A stretch of 64,000 nucleotides of DNA from Hydrogenophaga sp. BPS33 (GTDB lineage Bacteria > Pseudomonadota > Gammaproteobacteria > Burkholderiales > Burkholderiaceae_C). The translations under genes and the position numbers were made by a program. Below the pieces are notes generated by a model. The model did no database searches and had not been told where the DNA came from. It was given only the letters and a program-made list of their open reading frames with translations. Where the stretch lies: positions 1,364,001-1,428,000 of the forward strand of contig NZ_CP044549.1 of NCBI RefSeq assembly GCF_009859475.1, given 5' to 3'. Shown piece after piece: positions 16,104 to 24,929 of this stretch (position 1 is its first letter; the number at the start of each line of letters is the position of its first letter).

Positions 16104-16128
16104 GCTCAAGCTATATGAACGCTTGAGC
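16104..16128. promoter_or_regulatory. Perfect 7-bp inverted repeat upstream of tupA, candidate operator
   Basis: The arms GCTCAAG (16104-16110) and CTTGAGC (16122-16128) are perfect complements separated by 11 bases, with the AT-rich CTATATGA inside. The repeat is 62 bases upstream of the tupA ATG. ModE sites also contain a CTATAT half. The ModE-like regulator encoded at 13987-15105 is the obvious candidate to bind it. Confidence 0.4.
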
Positions 16129-16170
16129 ATAGGTTGCGGTGGCGCGTGGCGCGCGTGCCGCCTCTCCCCT

Positions 16171-18114
16171 TCAAACGGGGCCGGTGTCGTGGGCTTCGGT
16201 GTCGACGCGAAAGCCGAGCTCGCGCAAGGCCTTGCGCGCGGCCTCGGATTGCAGCAAGGCGATGAACGCCTGCACCGGCGCGCGTTCGAGACGCGCCTTG
16301 GGCACCACGAAGTCGTAGCGCTCTTCCTGGATCGGCGTGAAGCCCAGGCCGTACGGGTGCGCCACCGTGTCGATCGCCACCCCCCAGTCCGCACGGCCTT
16401 GCGCAATGGCCACCGCCACGGCGTTGTGCGACTTGGTCTGCACGCCATGGCCCGGTGGCCGTGCGTCCCCGAGCAGGCGGTCGATCAGAATGCGTGTGCC
16501 GCTGCCAGCGTTGCGGTTGACCATGGTGCAGGTGGGGTCCGCGAGGGCTGCGGCCATCGCGGATGCCACGTCGCGCCCTTCGAAGCGCGCATCGCCTTGG
16601 CGGTACACCAGGCCCTGCATGCGGCCATAGCCGGGAATGAGCTCGAGTGCGGGTGTGAGCAGCGGCCGGTTGTAGACCCCCGTGGCCGGGTCCATCAAAT
16701 GGATGCCCGCCACGTCGCACTCGCCGCGCTTGGCGGCCATCAAACCGCCGGTGCTGCCCACGCTCATGGACTTGATGCGCACGCCCTGACGCATCAACGC
16801 GCCGGCCAGCCAGTCCAGCCCCACGCAGTGGCTGCCGATCAGAATGAGGTCTGCCGCGTCCAGGCCCTTGCCGAGCAATTGCACCTCGACCGGTGCGCCC
16901 GCTTCGAGCATCTCGGTGTGTTGTCCGATGGTGATGAACCCATCGGCCATGCTGAAGGTGGTCACCGAACCCGAGCCCTTGCCCATGGGGTACGCGGTGA
17001 GGCCTTCGGGGCCGGGGACCAGGCCCACCAGCAGGTACTCGGTGCGGCCGCGTTCGGAGTTGATGCGCATCGGCAGCGTGGCGGCCTGGTGTTCGCGCGG
17101 CGGCTGCAGGGGACGGCCGGCGAACGCGCGGATCACCGGCGCGAGGAACTCGTGAAACGTGAACACCGCCGACGTGGGGAAACCGGGCAGGATCACCACC
17201 GGCTTGCCCTGCGTCACGGCCAGGCACACCGGCTTGCCCGGCTTGAGTGCCACGCCGTGCGCGACCACGCCAGGGTCGGTGAGCGCGCCCACGACACGGT
17301 AGGACAGATCGCCTTCGCCCTTGGACGTGCCACCCGAGAACACCACCGCGTCGTGCGCCAGGCCGCGCTGCAACGCCGACCTCAGCGCGGCCTCGTCGTC
17401 CGGTACCACGCCCAGGTGCACCGGCGTGCCACCGAGCTCCTCGATGGCGGCGCCGATGATGGCGGCGTTGGAGTCGTACACCGCGCCGGTGGGCAAGGGC
17501 TGGCCCGGTGCGACGATTTCATTGCCGGTGGAGAACACGGCCACGCGCGGCTTGCGGTAGACGCTCACCTCGGCCAGGCCCAGGGCCGCCAGCACGCCGA
17601 TCTCGCGCGAGCTCAGCGGCTGGCCGGCGCGCAACACCGTTTCGCCACGCGCGATGTCGCTGCCCGCGTAGCTGACGTTCTCGCCCGCCGTGGCGGCGCG
17701 CCGGATCTGCACGCGGCCATCGCCCGCGAGGTCGGTGTGTTCCACCATCACCACCGCGTCCGCGCCGCGCGGCAGCATGCCGCCGGTGGCGATGGTGCTG
17801 GCCACGCCGCTGAACACGGGCGCGCGCGGCACCACACCGGGCGCCAGCACATCGTCGGTGAGCGAGAGCTCGCGCTCCTGCTCTTCCATCGCGCCCCAGG
17901 TGTCGGCGGCCTGCACCGCGAAGCCGTCGACGTTGGAGCGGTCGAAGCCGGGCACGTCGATGGGTGCGGTCACGTCCACGGCCAGCACCCGGCCCAGGGC
18001 CTGCACCAACGCAAGGTTTTCCTTGCCCAGCGGGGTCAGGCTCAAGTGTTCGCGGAAACGCTGCTCGGCCTCGTCCCGCGTGACGACGTGGAGGAATTGC
18101 GATTGGGCTTTCAC
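16171..18114 (-). CDS. MoeA fused to a C-terminal PBP-like domain
   Basis: The 647-residue chain starts with a full MoeA unit (~1-410), which inserts metal into adenylylated molybdopterin. Its motifs include PGFDRSNVDGFAVQAAD (~56-72), TGGMLPRGADAVVMVEHTD and FSGGTSKGEGD. From ~430 a second domain has VNRNAGSGTRILIDRLL and HNAVAVAIAQGRADWGVAID, the same motifs as the sensor half of the regulator at 13987-15105. The fused domain may bind oxyanion or cofactor next to the insertase. The GTG start at 18114 overlaps the stop of the upstream moeA (GTGA). MoeA-PBP fusions are known in sequence databases but little studied. Confidence 0.88.
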   Translation of the reverse strand: MKAQSQFLHVVTRDEAEQRFREHLSLTPLGKENLALVQALGRVLAVDVTAPIDVPGFDRSNVDGFAVQAADTWGAMEEQERELSLTDDVLAPGVVPRAPVFSGVASTIATGGMLPRGADAVVMVEHTDLAGDGRVQIRRAATAGENVSYAGSDIARGETVLRAGQPLSSREIGVLAALGLAEVSVYRKPRVAVFSTGNEIVAPGQPLPTGAVYDSNAAIIGAAIEELGGTPVHLGVVPDDEAALRSALQRGLAHDAVVFSGGTSKGEGDLSYRVVGALTDPGVVAHGVALKPGKPVCLAVTQGKPVVILPGFPTSAVFTFHEFLAPVIRAFAGRPLQPPREHQAATLPMRINSERGRTEYLLVGLVPGPEGLTAYPMGKGSGSVTTFSMADGFITIGQHTEMLEAGAPVEVQLLGKGLDAADLILIGSHCVGLDWLAGALMRQGVRIKSMSVGSTGGLMAAKRGECDVAGIHLMDPATGVYNRPLLTPALELIPGYGRMQGLVYRQGDARFEGRDVASAMAAALADPTCTMVNRNAGSGTRILIDRLLGDARPPGHGVQTKSHNAVAVAIAQGRADWGVAIDTVAHPYGLGFTPIQEERYDFVVPKARLERAPVQAFIALLQSEAARKALRELGFRVDTEAHDTGPV

Positions 18115-19358
18115 GGGTTCTCGTAGAGATGGACGGTGACGTCGGAGCCGGGGCCATGGCCTTCGCTTTCGGCGGGCACGACCACGAAACCATCGGCACG
18201 GGTGGTGCTGCTCAGCATCGACGCGCCCGAGAGCGCAAGCGGCTCCAGGCCTTCGTCGCCCAGCTTCACGCGCACATAGTCGACGCGCCCGACCTGCGAG
18301 ACGATCTTGCGTGCGACCGTGGCTTGCGTGCGCCGATAGGGCCAGTCGGCGGGCCGGCCACCGAGCAGGCGGATGGCGCGGCCGGCAAAAAAATCGTAGG
18401 CACACAGACACGACACCGGGTTGCCCGGCAACAGGAACACCAGCGTGTCGCCCACGCGCCCCATGCCCGCCGGGCTCGAAGGCCGCATGGCAATGCCATG
18501 GATCGCAAGTTCACCGGCCTCGGCCAGCAAGCGCGGCGCATGGTCTTCCGCGCCCACGCTGGAGCCGCCCGAAATCAGCACCACGTCGGCCCCCACCGAC
18601 GAGAGCGCGGCGGCGATGGCTTGCGGCTCGTCGCCCAGGCGCAGGTGCGATTCGATCGTGCCGCCATCGCGCTCGACCAGCCCGCGCAGCATCATCGAGT
18701 TCGCGTCGTAGATTTCGTGCGGGCGTTTGGGCTCGCCAGCGGCGCGCACTTCGTTGCCCGTGACCAGGAGGCGCACGCGCGGCCGGCGCACGACCTGCAG
18801 ATGCGTGAGGCCGAGCGAGGCGGCCAGGCCCGCGTCCTGCGGGCGCAGCCGCCGCCCGGTGCGCAAGGCCGTGGCGCCCAGGGCGATGTCTTCGCCCACG
18901 TGGCCCACGTGCTGTCCCGGCGCCACCGCCCGGGTGATGGTGAGCACACCGTCCACCTCGCTCGCGTATTCGGCCGGCACCACGGCGTCCACGCCCTGTG
19001 GCACCGGAGCGCCGGTCATGATGCGGACCGCCGAATGCGGTGCGACCGCGCCCTCGAAAGGCCGGCCGGGAAACGCGGCACCCACCACGGGAAATTCGAT
19101 CGGGTTGTACTCGCCCGCGCCGGTGGTTTCGTGCGCGCGCAGTCCGTAGCCGTCCATGGCCGAGCGGTCGAACTCCGGCACGGCCATGGTCGCGGTGACA
19201 TCGGCGGCGAGCACGCGTGCGGTCACGCGCTCCATGGGCACGGACTCCGCAGGCAGCGTGCGCGCGCTGTGGTCGATCCAGGCCAGTGCCGTGGCCACTT
19301 CCACGCGTTGCGCGAAGCCGCGCATGCGCACATCGGACGGGGCAGGGGAGGAGGGCAT
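18111..19358 (-). CDS. moeA: Molybdopterin molybdenumtransferase MoeA
   Basis: This second MoeA homologue has 415 residues from the ATG at 19358 (an upstream GTG at 19391 would add 11). The substrate-binding PEFDRSAMDGYGLRA motif lies at ~61-75, followed by the RIMTGAPVPQGVDAVVPAE region and the nucleotide-binding-like LISGGSSVGAEDH. The typical C-terminal MoeA domain IV (GPGSDVTVHL) is present. It ligates Mo or W into the cofactor. Having two MoeA paralogues in tandem may reflect separate handling of molybdenum and tungsten. It is the first gene of the minus-strand moe-tup set. Confidence 0.9.
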   Translation of the reverse strand: MPSSPAPSDVRMRGFAQRVEVATALAWIDHSARTLPAESVPMERVTARVLAADVTATMAVPEFDRSAMDGYGLRAHETTGAGEYNPIEFPVVGAAFPGRPFEGAVAPHSAVRIMTGAPVPQGVDAVVPAEYASEVDGVLTITRAVAPGQHVGHVGEDIALGATALRTGRRLRPQDAGLAASLGLTHLQVVRRPRVRLLVTGNEVRAAGEPKRPHEIYDANSMMLRGLVERDGGTIESHLRLGDEPQAIAAALSSVGADVVLISGGSSVGAEDHAPRLLAEAGELAIHGIAMRPSSPAGMGRVGDTLVFLLPGNPVSCLCAYDFFAGRAIRLLGGRPADWPYRRTQATVARKIVSQVGRVDYVRVKLGDEGLEPLALSGASMLSSTTRADGFVVVPAESEGHGPGSDVTVHLYENP

Positions 19359-19392
19359 CGGGCCAGTATAGGGGCCATGCCGAACCCGCACC

Positions 19393-20490
19393 TCAGGGTT
19401 TGATGGCCACCTTCAGCACCCCATCGCGCTGGTGGGCGAAGAGGTCGTAGGCGGTCACGATGTCTTCCAGCCTGTGGTGGTGCGTGACCATCAGGCCCAG
19501 GTCCACCCGGCCCGAGGCCAGCACATTCATCAGTCGGCGCATGCGCTCCTTGCCGCCGGGGCAGAGCGCCGTGGCGATGCGGTGGTCGCCCAGGCCGGCC
19601 GCGAAGGCCGACAGCGGGATCGTCAGGTCGCCCGAGTAGACGCCCAGGCTGGACAGCGTGCCGCCCGGTTTGAGAACGCGCAGAGCGGACTCGAACGTGG
19701 CCTGCGTGCCCAGCGCCTCGATCGATGCATCCGCGCCGCGTCCGTTGGTGATCTTCATGACCTCGTCCACGACATCGCAGCGCTGGAAGTTGAGCACGAC
19801 ATCGGCGCCCAGCTGCCGGGCGATCGCCAGTCGGTGGTCGTTCCCGTCCACCCCGATGATGGTGGACGCGCCGAGCAGCCGCGCGCCGGCGGTGGCGCAC
19901 AGACCGATCGGCCCCTGCGCAAACACCACGACGGTATCGCCGATGCGGATGTTGGCGTTTTCCGCGCCCTTGAAGCCGGTGGACATGATGTCGGGGCACA
20001 TCAGCACCTGCTCGTCGCTCAGGCCATCGGGAATGGGGGCGAGGTTGGCTTGCGCATCGGGCACCAGCACGTATTCGGCTTGCGTGCCGTCGATCAGGTT
20101 GCCGAACCGCCAGCCCGCCGTGGCCTTGAAGCCATGGCAGCCGCACAGCCCCTGGGGCACCAGGTAGCTGCCGTCCTGCGACGGTGCGCCATCCTGCGCC
20201 GCATAGGAATTGAAGTTGGGGCAGATGGCGCCGGCGATCACGCGCTGGCCTTCGGCGTAACCTTGAACCGCGCTGCCCAGTTTCTCGATCACGCCCACCG
20301 GCTCGTGTCCGACAGTGAGCCCCTTGGCCACCGGGTACTCGCCCCGCAGGATATGCACATCGGTGCCGCAGATCGTGGTGGTGGTGATGCGGACCAGCGC
20401 ATCGTTCGGCCCCACATCGGGGATGGGTTTGTCGACGACTTCGATGCGGTTCTTGTCGACGAATACCGCGGCTTTCATCAAGGAGACCAT
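19393..20490 (-). CDS. Zinc-dependent alcohol dehydrogenase, secondary-alcohol (isopropanol) type
   Basis: This 365-residue medium-chain dehydrogenase starts at an ATG at 20490, five bases after AGGAG. Catalytic zinc ligands are in TTTICGTDVH, VGHEPVG and the CPDIM region. The structural-zinc four-cysteine loop is absent, as in the clostridial/thermophile secondary alcohol dehydrogenases; ALCPGGKERMRRLMNVL and VMKITNGRGAD also match that group. The Rossmann motif is AQGPIGLCA. It probably interconverts a small alcohol and ketone or aldehyde with NAD(P)H. It is divergent from the beta-CASP RNase gene and shares an FNR-type box with it, pointing to induction at low oxygen. Confidence 0.87.
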   Translation of the reverse strand: MVSLMKAAVFVDKNRIEVVDKPIPDVGPNDALVRITTTTICGTDVHILRGEYPVAKGLTVGHEPVGVIEKLGSAVQGYAEGQRVIAGAICPNFNSYAAQDGAPSQDGSYLVPQGLCGCHGFKATAGWRFGNLIDGTQAEYVLVPDAQANLAPIPDGLSDEQVLMCPDIMSTGFKGAENANIRIGDTVVVFAQGPIGLCATAGARLLGASTIIGVDGNDHRLAIARQLGADVVLNFQRCDVVDEVMKITNGRGADASIEALGTQATFESALRVLKPGGTLSSLGVYSGDLTIPLSAFAAGLGDHRIATALCPGGKERMRRLMNVLASGRVDLGLMVTHHHRLEDIVTAYDLFAHQRDGVLKVAIKP

Positions 20491-20513
20491 GCGAGCTCCT
20501 GCAAGGTGGGCGT

Positions 20514-20597
20514 GGGGTTCAGTATCCCGGCCGTACAGCGGAGGTCCCTTGACGCAGATCAAGACGGGCGCGAGGGCGTGGGCCCATCATGAAACCC
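20514..20597. promoter_or_regulatory. Divergent FNR/Anr-dependent promoter pair with one shared box
   Basis: TTGACGCAGATCAA at 20549-20562 fits the FNR/Anr consensus TTGAT-N4-ATCAA with one difference. Its centre (20555.5) is 41.5 bases from a possible start at 20514 on the minus strand, behind a GATACT -10 (20526-20521). It is also 41.5 bases from a possible start at 20597 on the plus strand, behind a CATCAT -10 (20585-20590). That is class II geometry in both directions, so one activator site could drive both the dehydrogenase and the RNase. The -10 elements are moderate (four of six). Confidence 0.65.
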
Positions 20598-20649
20598 TGC
20601 CCGCGCTGGAAGACGCGGACCGACCACGCATCCTCCTCACCAGAACCGC

Positions 20650-22008
20650 ATGCCAACGTTGATCTCTCTGGGCGGGGCCGGCACCGTCACCGGCTCCAAG
20701 CACCTGCTCACCCATGGCGACACACAGCTGCTCGTCGACTGCGGTCTCTTCCAAGGTTTGAAGAACCTGCGCGAGCTCAACTGGGAGCCCTTGCCGGTGG
20801 ACCCGCGGTCCATCGATGCGGTGGTGCTCACGCACGCGCACCTGGACCATTCGGGCCATCTGCCCAAACTCGTGCGGGACGGGTTCACCGGCCCTATCTT
20901 CTCGACGCCTGCGACCGCCGCCGTGGCCGAGCTGATCCTGGAAGACAGCGCCCATCTGCAGGAGAAAGATGCCGAGTTCGCCAACCGCAAAGGTTTCTCC
21001 CGGCACCATCCTGCCTTGCCCTTGTATGGCGTGCGAGAGGCGCGACGCGCCCTGCGGGCGTTCGAGCCGGTGCCGCTGCACACGCCAGTGGCATTGCTAG
21101 GTGGGGCGACACTGGTGCTGCGCGGAGCCGGCCACATCCTGGGCGCGTCGACTGCGCAGATCGACATCGGCGGGCGGCGCATTGTCTTCTCGGGCGACCT
21201 TGGCCGCTATGGCGATGCCGTGATGAAAGACCCCGAGCCCGTGCCCGAGGCGGACTACGTGGTGATCGAATCCACCTACGGCAACCGGCGGCATGAGGAC
21301 GTGGACCCGGTGGAGGCACTGGGCGCCGTGGTCGAGCGCACGGTCCGAAGGGGCGGCACGGTGGTGATTCCGGCGTTCGCGGTGGGCCGCGCGCAGTCGT
21401 TGATCTACCACCTTTGGCAGCTCCGGCAGGCCGGGCGTTTGCCCCACACAGCGGTTTACCTCGACAGCCCCATGGCGGGCAGCGCCAGCCAACTGCTGCA
21501 CGACCACCCGCGCGACCACAAACTCAAGACCCGGGACTACGAAGCCGCATGCGGCGCAGTGACCTACGTGCGCGATGCGGATGCATCCCATGCCCTGTCG
21601 TCCAACCGCTATCCCAAGGTGATCGTCTCCGCCAGCGGCATGGCCACGGGCGGGCGCGTGCTGCACCACATGGTCGCCTTCGGAACGGACCACCGCAACA
21701 CCATCCTGTTCTCCGGCTACCAGGCGGCGGGCACGCGCGGGCGCGCCCTTCTGGAGGGCGCGCGCGAGGTGAAGATCCACGGCCAATGGATCCCGATCCG
21801 TGCGGAGGTGGCCGAGCTGCCGATGCTGTCTGCCCACGCCGACAGCCACGAACTGCTGCGTTGGCTGGGCGGTTTTCGCCGGGAACCGCAGAAGGTCTTC
21901 ATCGTGCATGGAGAGCCCGATGCGTCGGAAGCGCTGCGCGTGCGCATCGAACGCGAATTGGGATGGGCGGCGGTGGTGCCGCGGCAGGAGCAGGTGTTTC
22001 GTCTGTAG
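20650..22008 (+). CDS. Beta-CASP metallo-beta-lactamase-fold RNA-processing protein
   Basis: The 452-residue protein has the metal motif HAHLDH (62-67) and further ligands in AGHILGAS and FSGDLGRYGD. The beta-CASP insert carries STYGNRRHED, IPAFAVGRAQ and SASGMATGGRVLHH, followed by the C-terminal metal residues in SAHADSHELL and IVHGEPD. Members of this family (Ysh1/CPSF-73-like) act as endonucleases and exonucleases on RNA. Their roles in betaproteobacteria are little known. Placement behind an FNR-type box suggests a role in RNA turnover when oxygen is limiting. Confidence 0.88.
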   Translation: MPTLISLGGAGTVTGSKHLLTHGDTQLLVDCGLFQGLKNLRELNWEPLPVDPRSIDAVVLTHAHLDHSGHLPKLVRDGFTGPIFSTPATAAVAELILEDSAHLQEKDAEFANRKGFSRHHPALPLYGVREARRALRAFEPVPLHTPVALLGGATLVLRGAGHILGASTAQIDIGGRRIVFSGDLGRYGDAVMKDPEPVPEADYVVIESTYGNRRHEDVDPVEALGAVVERTVRRGGTVVIPAFAVGRAQSLIYHLWQLRQAGRLPHTAVYLDSPMAGSASQLLHDHPRDHKLKTRDYEAACGAVTYVRDADASHALSSNRYPKVIVSASGMATGGRVLHHMVAFGTDHRNTILFSGYQAAGTRGRALLEGAREVKIHGQWIPIRAEVAELPMLSAHADSHELLRWLGGFRREPQKVFIVHGEPDASEALRVRIERELGWAAVVPRQEQVFRL

Positions 22009-22154
22009 ACGGAGGCGGCACGGCCGAGCTGCAACCCTGAGTAGAAGCTCCACAAACGTTCTTCAAACCACGGGCCGTTCGCGCCGCCTAAAGTTCTTTC
22101 ACAGCGCGCGAAGAGGTGCCATGCCGGCACCGCGCACGCCGGAGAACGAGACCG

Positions 22155-23183
22155 ATGGCAAGCTGGCGCGTGGTCGTCACCCAACGCAATTTCGATGCGC
22201 AGACGCGCGAGCACCTCGCCGCCCACGGCTGCAACGTGGTCGAAGCCGAACTGCCCGCTGGCCAGGCCGATGCGGATCTGGACGAAGACACCCTGGCGCA
22301 CCTGCTGCAAGGCGCGGCGGGCTGGATCGTCGGCCATGCGCACGTCACCGACCGCCTGCTGGCCCGCTTGCCGGCGCTGCAGGTGATTGCGCGGCGCGGC
22401 GTGGGCTACGAACGGGTCGACACCCAGGCCGTCGCACGCCATGGCAAAGTGGCCACCATCGCCATCGGCGGCAACGACGCCTGCGTGTCCGACCACGCGC
22501 TGGGCTTGATGCTGGCCGTGGCGCACCGCCTGCGCGAAGGCCAGCAGCGGTTGGAAACCGGCTCCTGGGCGATCCCGCTGGGCAGCGACCTCTACCGCAA
22601 GACGGTGGGCGTGGTGGGCCTGGGGCGCATCGGGCGCGGCGTGGTGCAGCGCCTGCGCGGTTTCGAATGCCGCGTCCAGGTCTGCAGCCCGCGCGTGGAT
22701 GCGGCCTGGGCGAAGAGCCAAGGCGTTGACGTGGTCGCGCTGACGCAACTGCTGGAAACCTCGGACATCGTCACGCTGCACGCGCCCCTCACGCCCGACA
22801 CCCGCTTTCTCATCGACGCCGCCGCGCTGGCGCGCATGAAGCCCAACGGCATCCTCGTCAACACCGCGCGCGGTGGCCTGGTGGAAGACCGGCACCTGCT
22901 CGCGGCGCTGGAAGCCGGCCGCTTGCAAGGCGCGGGGCTCGACGTGTTCGTGAGCGAGTCCGACCCGGCCTATGCCGAGGTGACGCGCGCCCTGGTCGCG
23001 CGGCCCGATGTGGTGGCCACACCCCACGCCGGCGCGTCCACGCGCGAGGCGCTGGACCGCACCAACCGCATCGCGGCCGAGTCGGTGCTTGCGGTGCTCG
23101 AAGGCCGCGCGCCGCGGCCGGAATGCGTCGTGGCCGATGGCCGAAACACACATGAAAAAAACCAAGGCCGACTGGCGGCCTGA
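22155..23183 (+). CDS. D-2-hydroxyacid dehydrogenase (phosphoglycerate dehydrogenase-like)
   Basis: The 342-residue enzyme has an NAD-binding Rossmann motif VGLGRIGRG (~155), the catalytic Arg in NTARGGLVED (~235) and the catalytic His in TPHAGASTRE (~285). The usual acidic residue lies in DVFVSESDP. It should reduce a 2-keto acid or oxidise a D-2-hydroxy acid in the cytoplasm. I chose the ATG at 22155, with GGAG ten bases upstream. It is followed 21 bases later by the AtuA-like gene, so the substrate is probably a hydroxy acid of that catabolic operon and not serine biosynthesis. Confidence 0.87.
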   Translation: MASWRVVVTQRNFDAQTREHLAAHGCNVVEAELPAGQADADLDEDTLAHLLQGAAGWIVGHAHVTDRLLARLPALQVIARRGVGYERVDTQAVARHGKVATIAIGGNDACVSDHALGLMLAVAHRLREGQQRLETGSWAIPLGSDLYRKTVGVVGLGRIGRGVVQRLRGFECRVQVCSPRVDAAWAKSQGVDVVALTQLLETSDIVTLHAPLTPDTRFLIDAAALARMKPNGILVNTARGGLVEDRHLLAALEAGRLQGAGLDVFVSESDPAYAEVTRALVARPDVVATPHAGASTREALDRTNRIAAESVLAVLEGRAPRPECVVADGRNTHEKNQGRLAA

Positions 23184-23204
23184 CACCCGAAGGAAGACAA
23201 GCAG

Positions 23205-24587
23205 ATGACCGAGCAAGTGAAGATCCTGGTGCCCTCGGGCGCCCTGGGCGCGGGCAACAACCGCGCGCCCGAGCCGTTCGACCGCGGCGTGCGGGAAAAG
23301 CCCGACGTGATCGCGGTCGACGCCGGCTCGACAGATTCCGGCCCGCACTACCTGGGCTCGGCCAACCCAAAACCCTCGCGCGCTGTGCTGCGCTCGGAGC
23401 TGCGCCAGCTCATGGTCGCGCGTGCCGAACTCGGCGTGCCCCTGATCGTGGGCAGCTGCGGCACCTCGGGCGCCGACAACGGCGTGAACATCATGCGCGA
23501 CATCTGCGCCGACATCGCCCGCGAACTCGGGCAGACGGTGCGCGTGGCCTGCCTCTACAGCGAGCAATCGGCCGACACGGTGAAGCAGGCGCTGCGCGAA
23601 GGCCGCATCCGCGCGCTCCAGCCCGAGCGCCCGATCGACGAAGCGCTGATCGACCGCTGCAGCCACATCGTCGGCCTCATGGGCGTGGAGCCCATCATCC
23701 ACGCGCTGGAGCAGGGCGCAGACATCGTGCTGGCCGGACGCACCACCGACACCGCGCTGATGGCAGCGGTGCCCGTCATGCGCGGCCTGCCCGCAGGTGC
23801 GGCCTGGCATGCCGCCAAAACGCTGGAGTGCGGTGCGCTGTGCACCACGGCGCCCACGGTGGGCGCGGTGTTGGCCACGGTCGATGGCACGGGCTTCACC
23901 ATCGAAGCGCTGTCCGAAGGCGGGCGCGCCACGCCGCGCACGGTGCACGCCCACATGCTCTACGAGAACGCCGACCCCTTCGTGCTCACCGAGCCCGGTG
24001 GCGTGCTCGACGTGACCGATGCCACCTACACTGCGCTGGACGAACGGCGCTGCCGCGTGGAAGGTTCGCACTGGCTGCCGAGCCAGGCCTACACCATGAA
24101 ACTCGAAGGCGCGGCGCCGGCCGGTTACCAGGGCGTGATCCTCAACACCATCCGCTCGCCGCGCTACATCCAGCGCTTCGAGGAATGGATCAGCACGCTG
24201 GAGGCGCGGGTGCGCAAGACCATCGAGGCCCGCCTGGGCCTGAGCAGTGCCGACTACCACCTGCAGTTTCGCGCCATCGGCCGCGACGGCACCCTGGGCG
24301 CACTCGAAACCCAAACCGATACGCAGCCCTTGGAAATCGGCGTGATGGGCATCGTCACCACACCCGACGCGGCACGAACGAAGGAAGTGCTGTCCATGCT
24401 CAATTCGCCCATGCTGCACTTCGCGCTTCCCGACGACGAGGAGATGCCCACGCACGCCTTCCCGTTCTCGCCCGCGTCGATGGACCGTGGCGTCGTCTAC
24501 GAGTTCGTGCTGCACCACGTCATGACCGTGAGCGACCCGATCGCGGCCGTGCGCTTCAACCTTGAAACCCTGGGAGTCCCCGCATGA
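23205..24587 (+). CDS. AtuA-like (DUF1446) protein, larger partner of a DUF4387 pair
   Basis: The 460-residue protein begins with VKILVPSGALGAGN and contains DAGSTDSGPHYLGS and GSCGTSGADNGVNIMRDIC. These are features of the AtuA/DUF1446 family, named after an acyclic terpene utilisation gene of Pseudomonas. The family's reaction is not settled, and homologues occur in many acid-catabolism operons. The stop overlaps the start of the DUF4387 gene by four bases, and the two proteins probably form one complex. With the adjacent hydroxyacid dehydrogenase, Bug receptor and lactonase, it is likely part of a carboxylic acid uptake and breakdown pathway. Confidence 0.85.
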   Translation: MTEQVKILVPSGALGAGNNRAPEPFDRGVREKPDVIAVDAGSTDSGPHYLGSANPKPSRAVLRSELRQLMVARAELGVPLIVGSCGTSGADNGVNIMRDICADIARELGQTVRVACLYSEQSADTVKQALREGRIRALQPERPIDEALIDRCSHIVGLMGVEPIIHALEQGADIVLAGRTTDTALMAAVPVMRGLPAGAAWHAAKTLECGALCTTAPTVGAVLATVDGTGFTIEALSEGGRATPRTVHAHMLYENADPFVLTEPGGVLDVTDATYTALDERRCRVEGSHWLPSQAYTMKLEGAAPAGYQGVILNTIRSPRYIQRFEEWISTLEARVRKTIEARLGLSSADYHLQFRAIGRDGTLGALETQTDTQPLEIGVMGIVTTPDAARTKEVLSMLNSPMLHFALPDDEEMPTHAFPFSPASMDRGVVYEFVLHHVMTVSDPIAAVRFNLETLGVPA

Positions 24588-24889
24588 ACGGCAGCACCAC
24601 CGGTTACCACATCCGCTCCAAGAACGCTGGCCCCTTCTGGCTCACGGTCGACATCTTCTGCGACGATGCGGCCACCTACCAGCGCCTGTGCCGCGACGCG
24701 CGCCTGGCGCACGCCACCATCGGCACGCTGCTGCGCACCGACACCCCGAGCATCAAGACCTTCCACATCGACGCGCTCAACGTCATCAAGATCAGCCTGC
24801 CGCGCCCCGTGGTGCAAGGCGCGCTGGACGACCGCGACATGCACGGCGCCGCCTGGGCCAACCTGGTGCGCGAATCGCTGGCCGCGTAG
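24584..24889 (+). CDS. DUF4387 protein, small partner of the AtuA-like protein
   Basis: This 101-residue protein contains IRSKNAGPFWLTVDIF near the start and FHIDALNVIKISLPRPVVQG in the C-terminal half, the DUF4387 signature. DUF4387 occurs as a separate gene directly after AtuA-like genes, or fused to them. The ATG at 24584 overlaps the upstream stop (ATGA). No catalytic residue can be assigned; it is probably a small subunit. Confidence 0.85.
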   Translation: MNGSTTGYHIRSKNAGPFWLTVDIFCDDAATYQRLCRDARLAHATIGTLLRTDTPSIKTFHIDALNVIKISLPRPVVQGALDDRDMHGAAWANLVRESLAA

Positions 24890-24929
24890 TGCGTACCAAG
24901 ACCCTTCAAAGAAACCCGGAGACAAGCCC

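Noticed and set aside
21717..24518. 933-codon minus-strand ORF
   Set aside because: It is antisense to the hydroxyacid dehydrogenase and AtuA-like genes and shows no protein family features.
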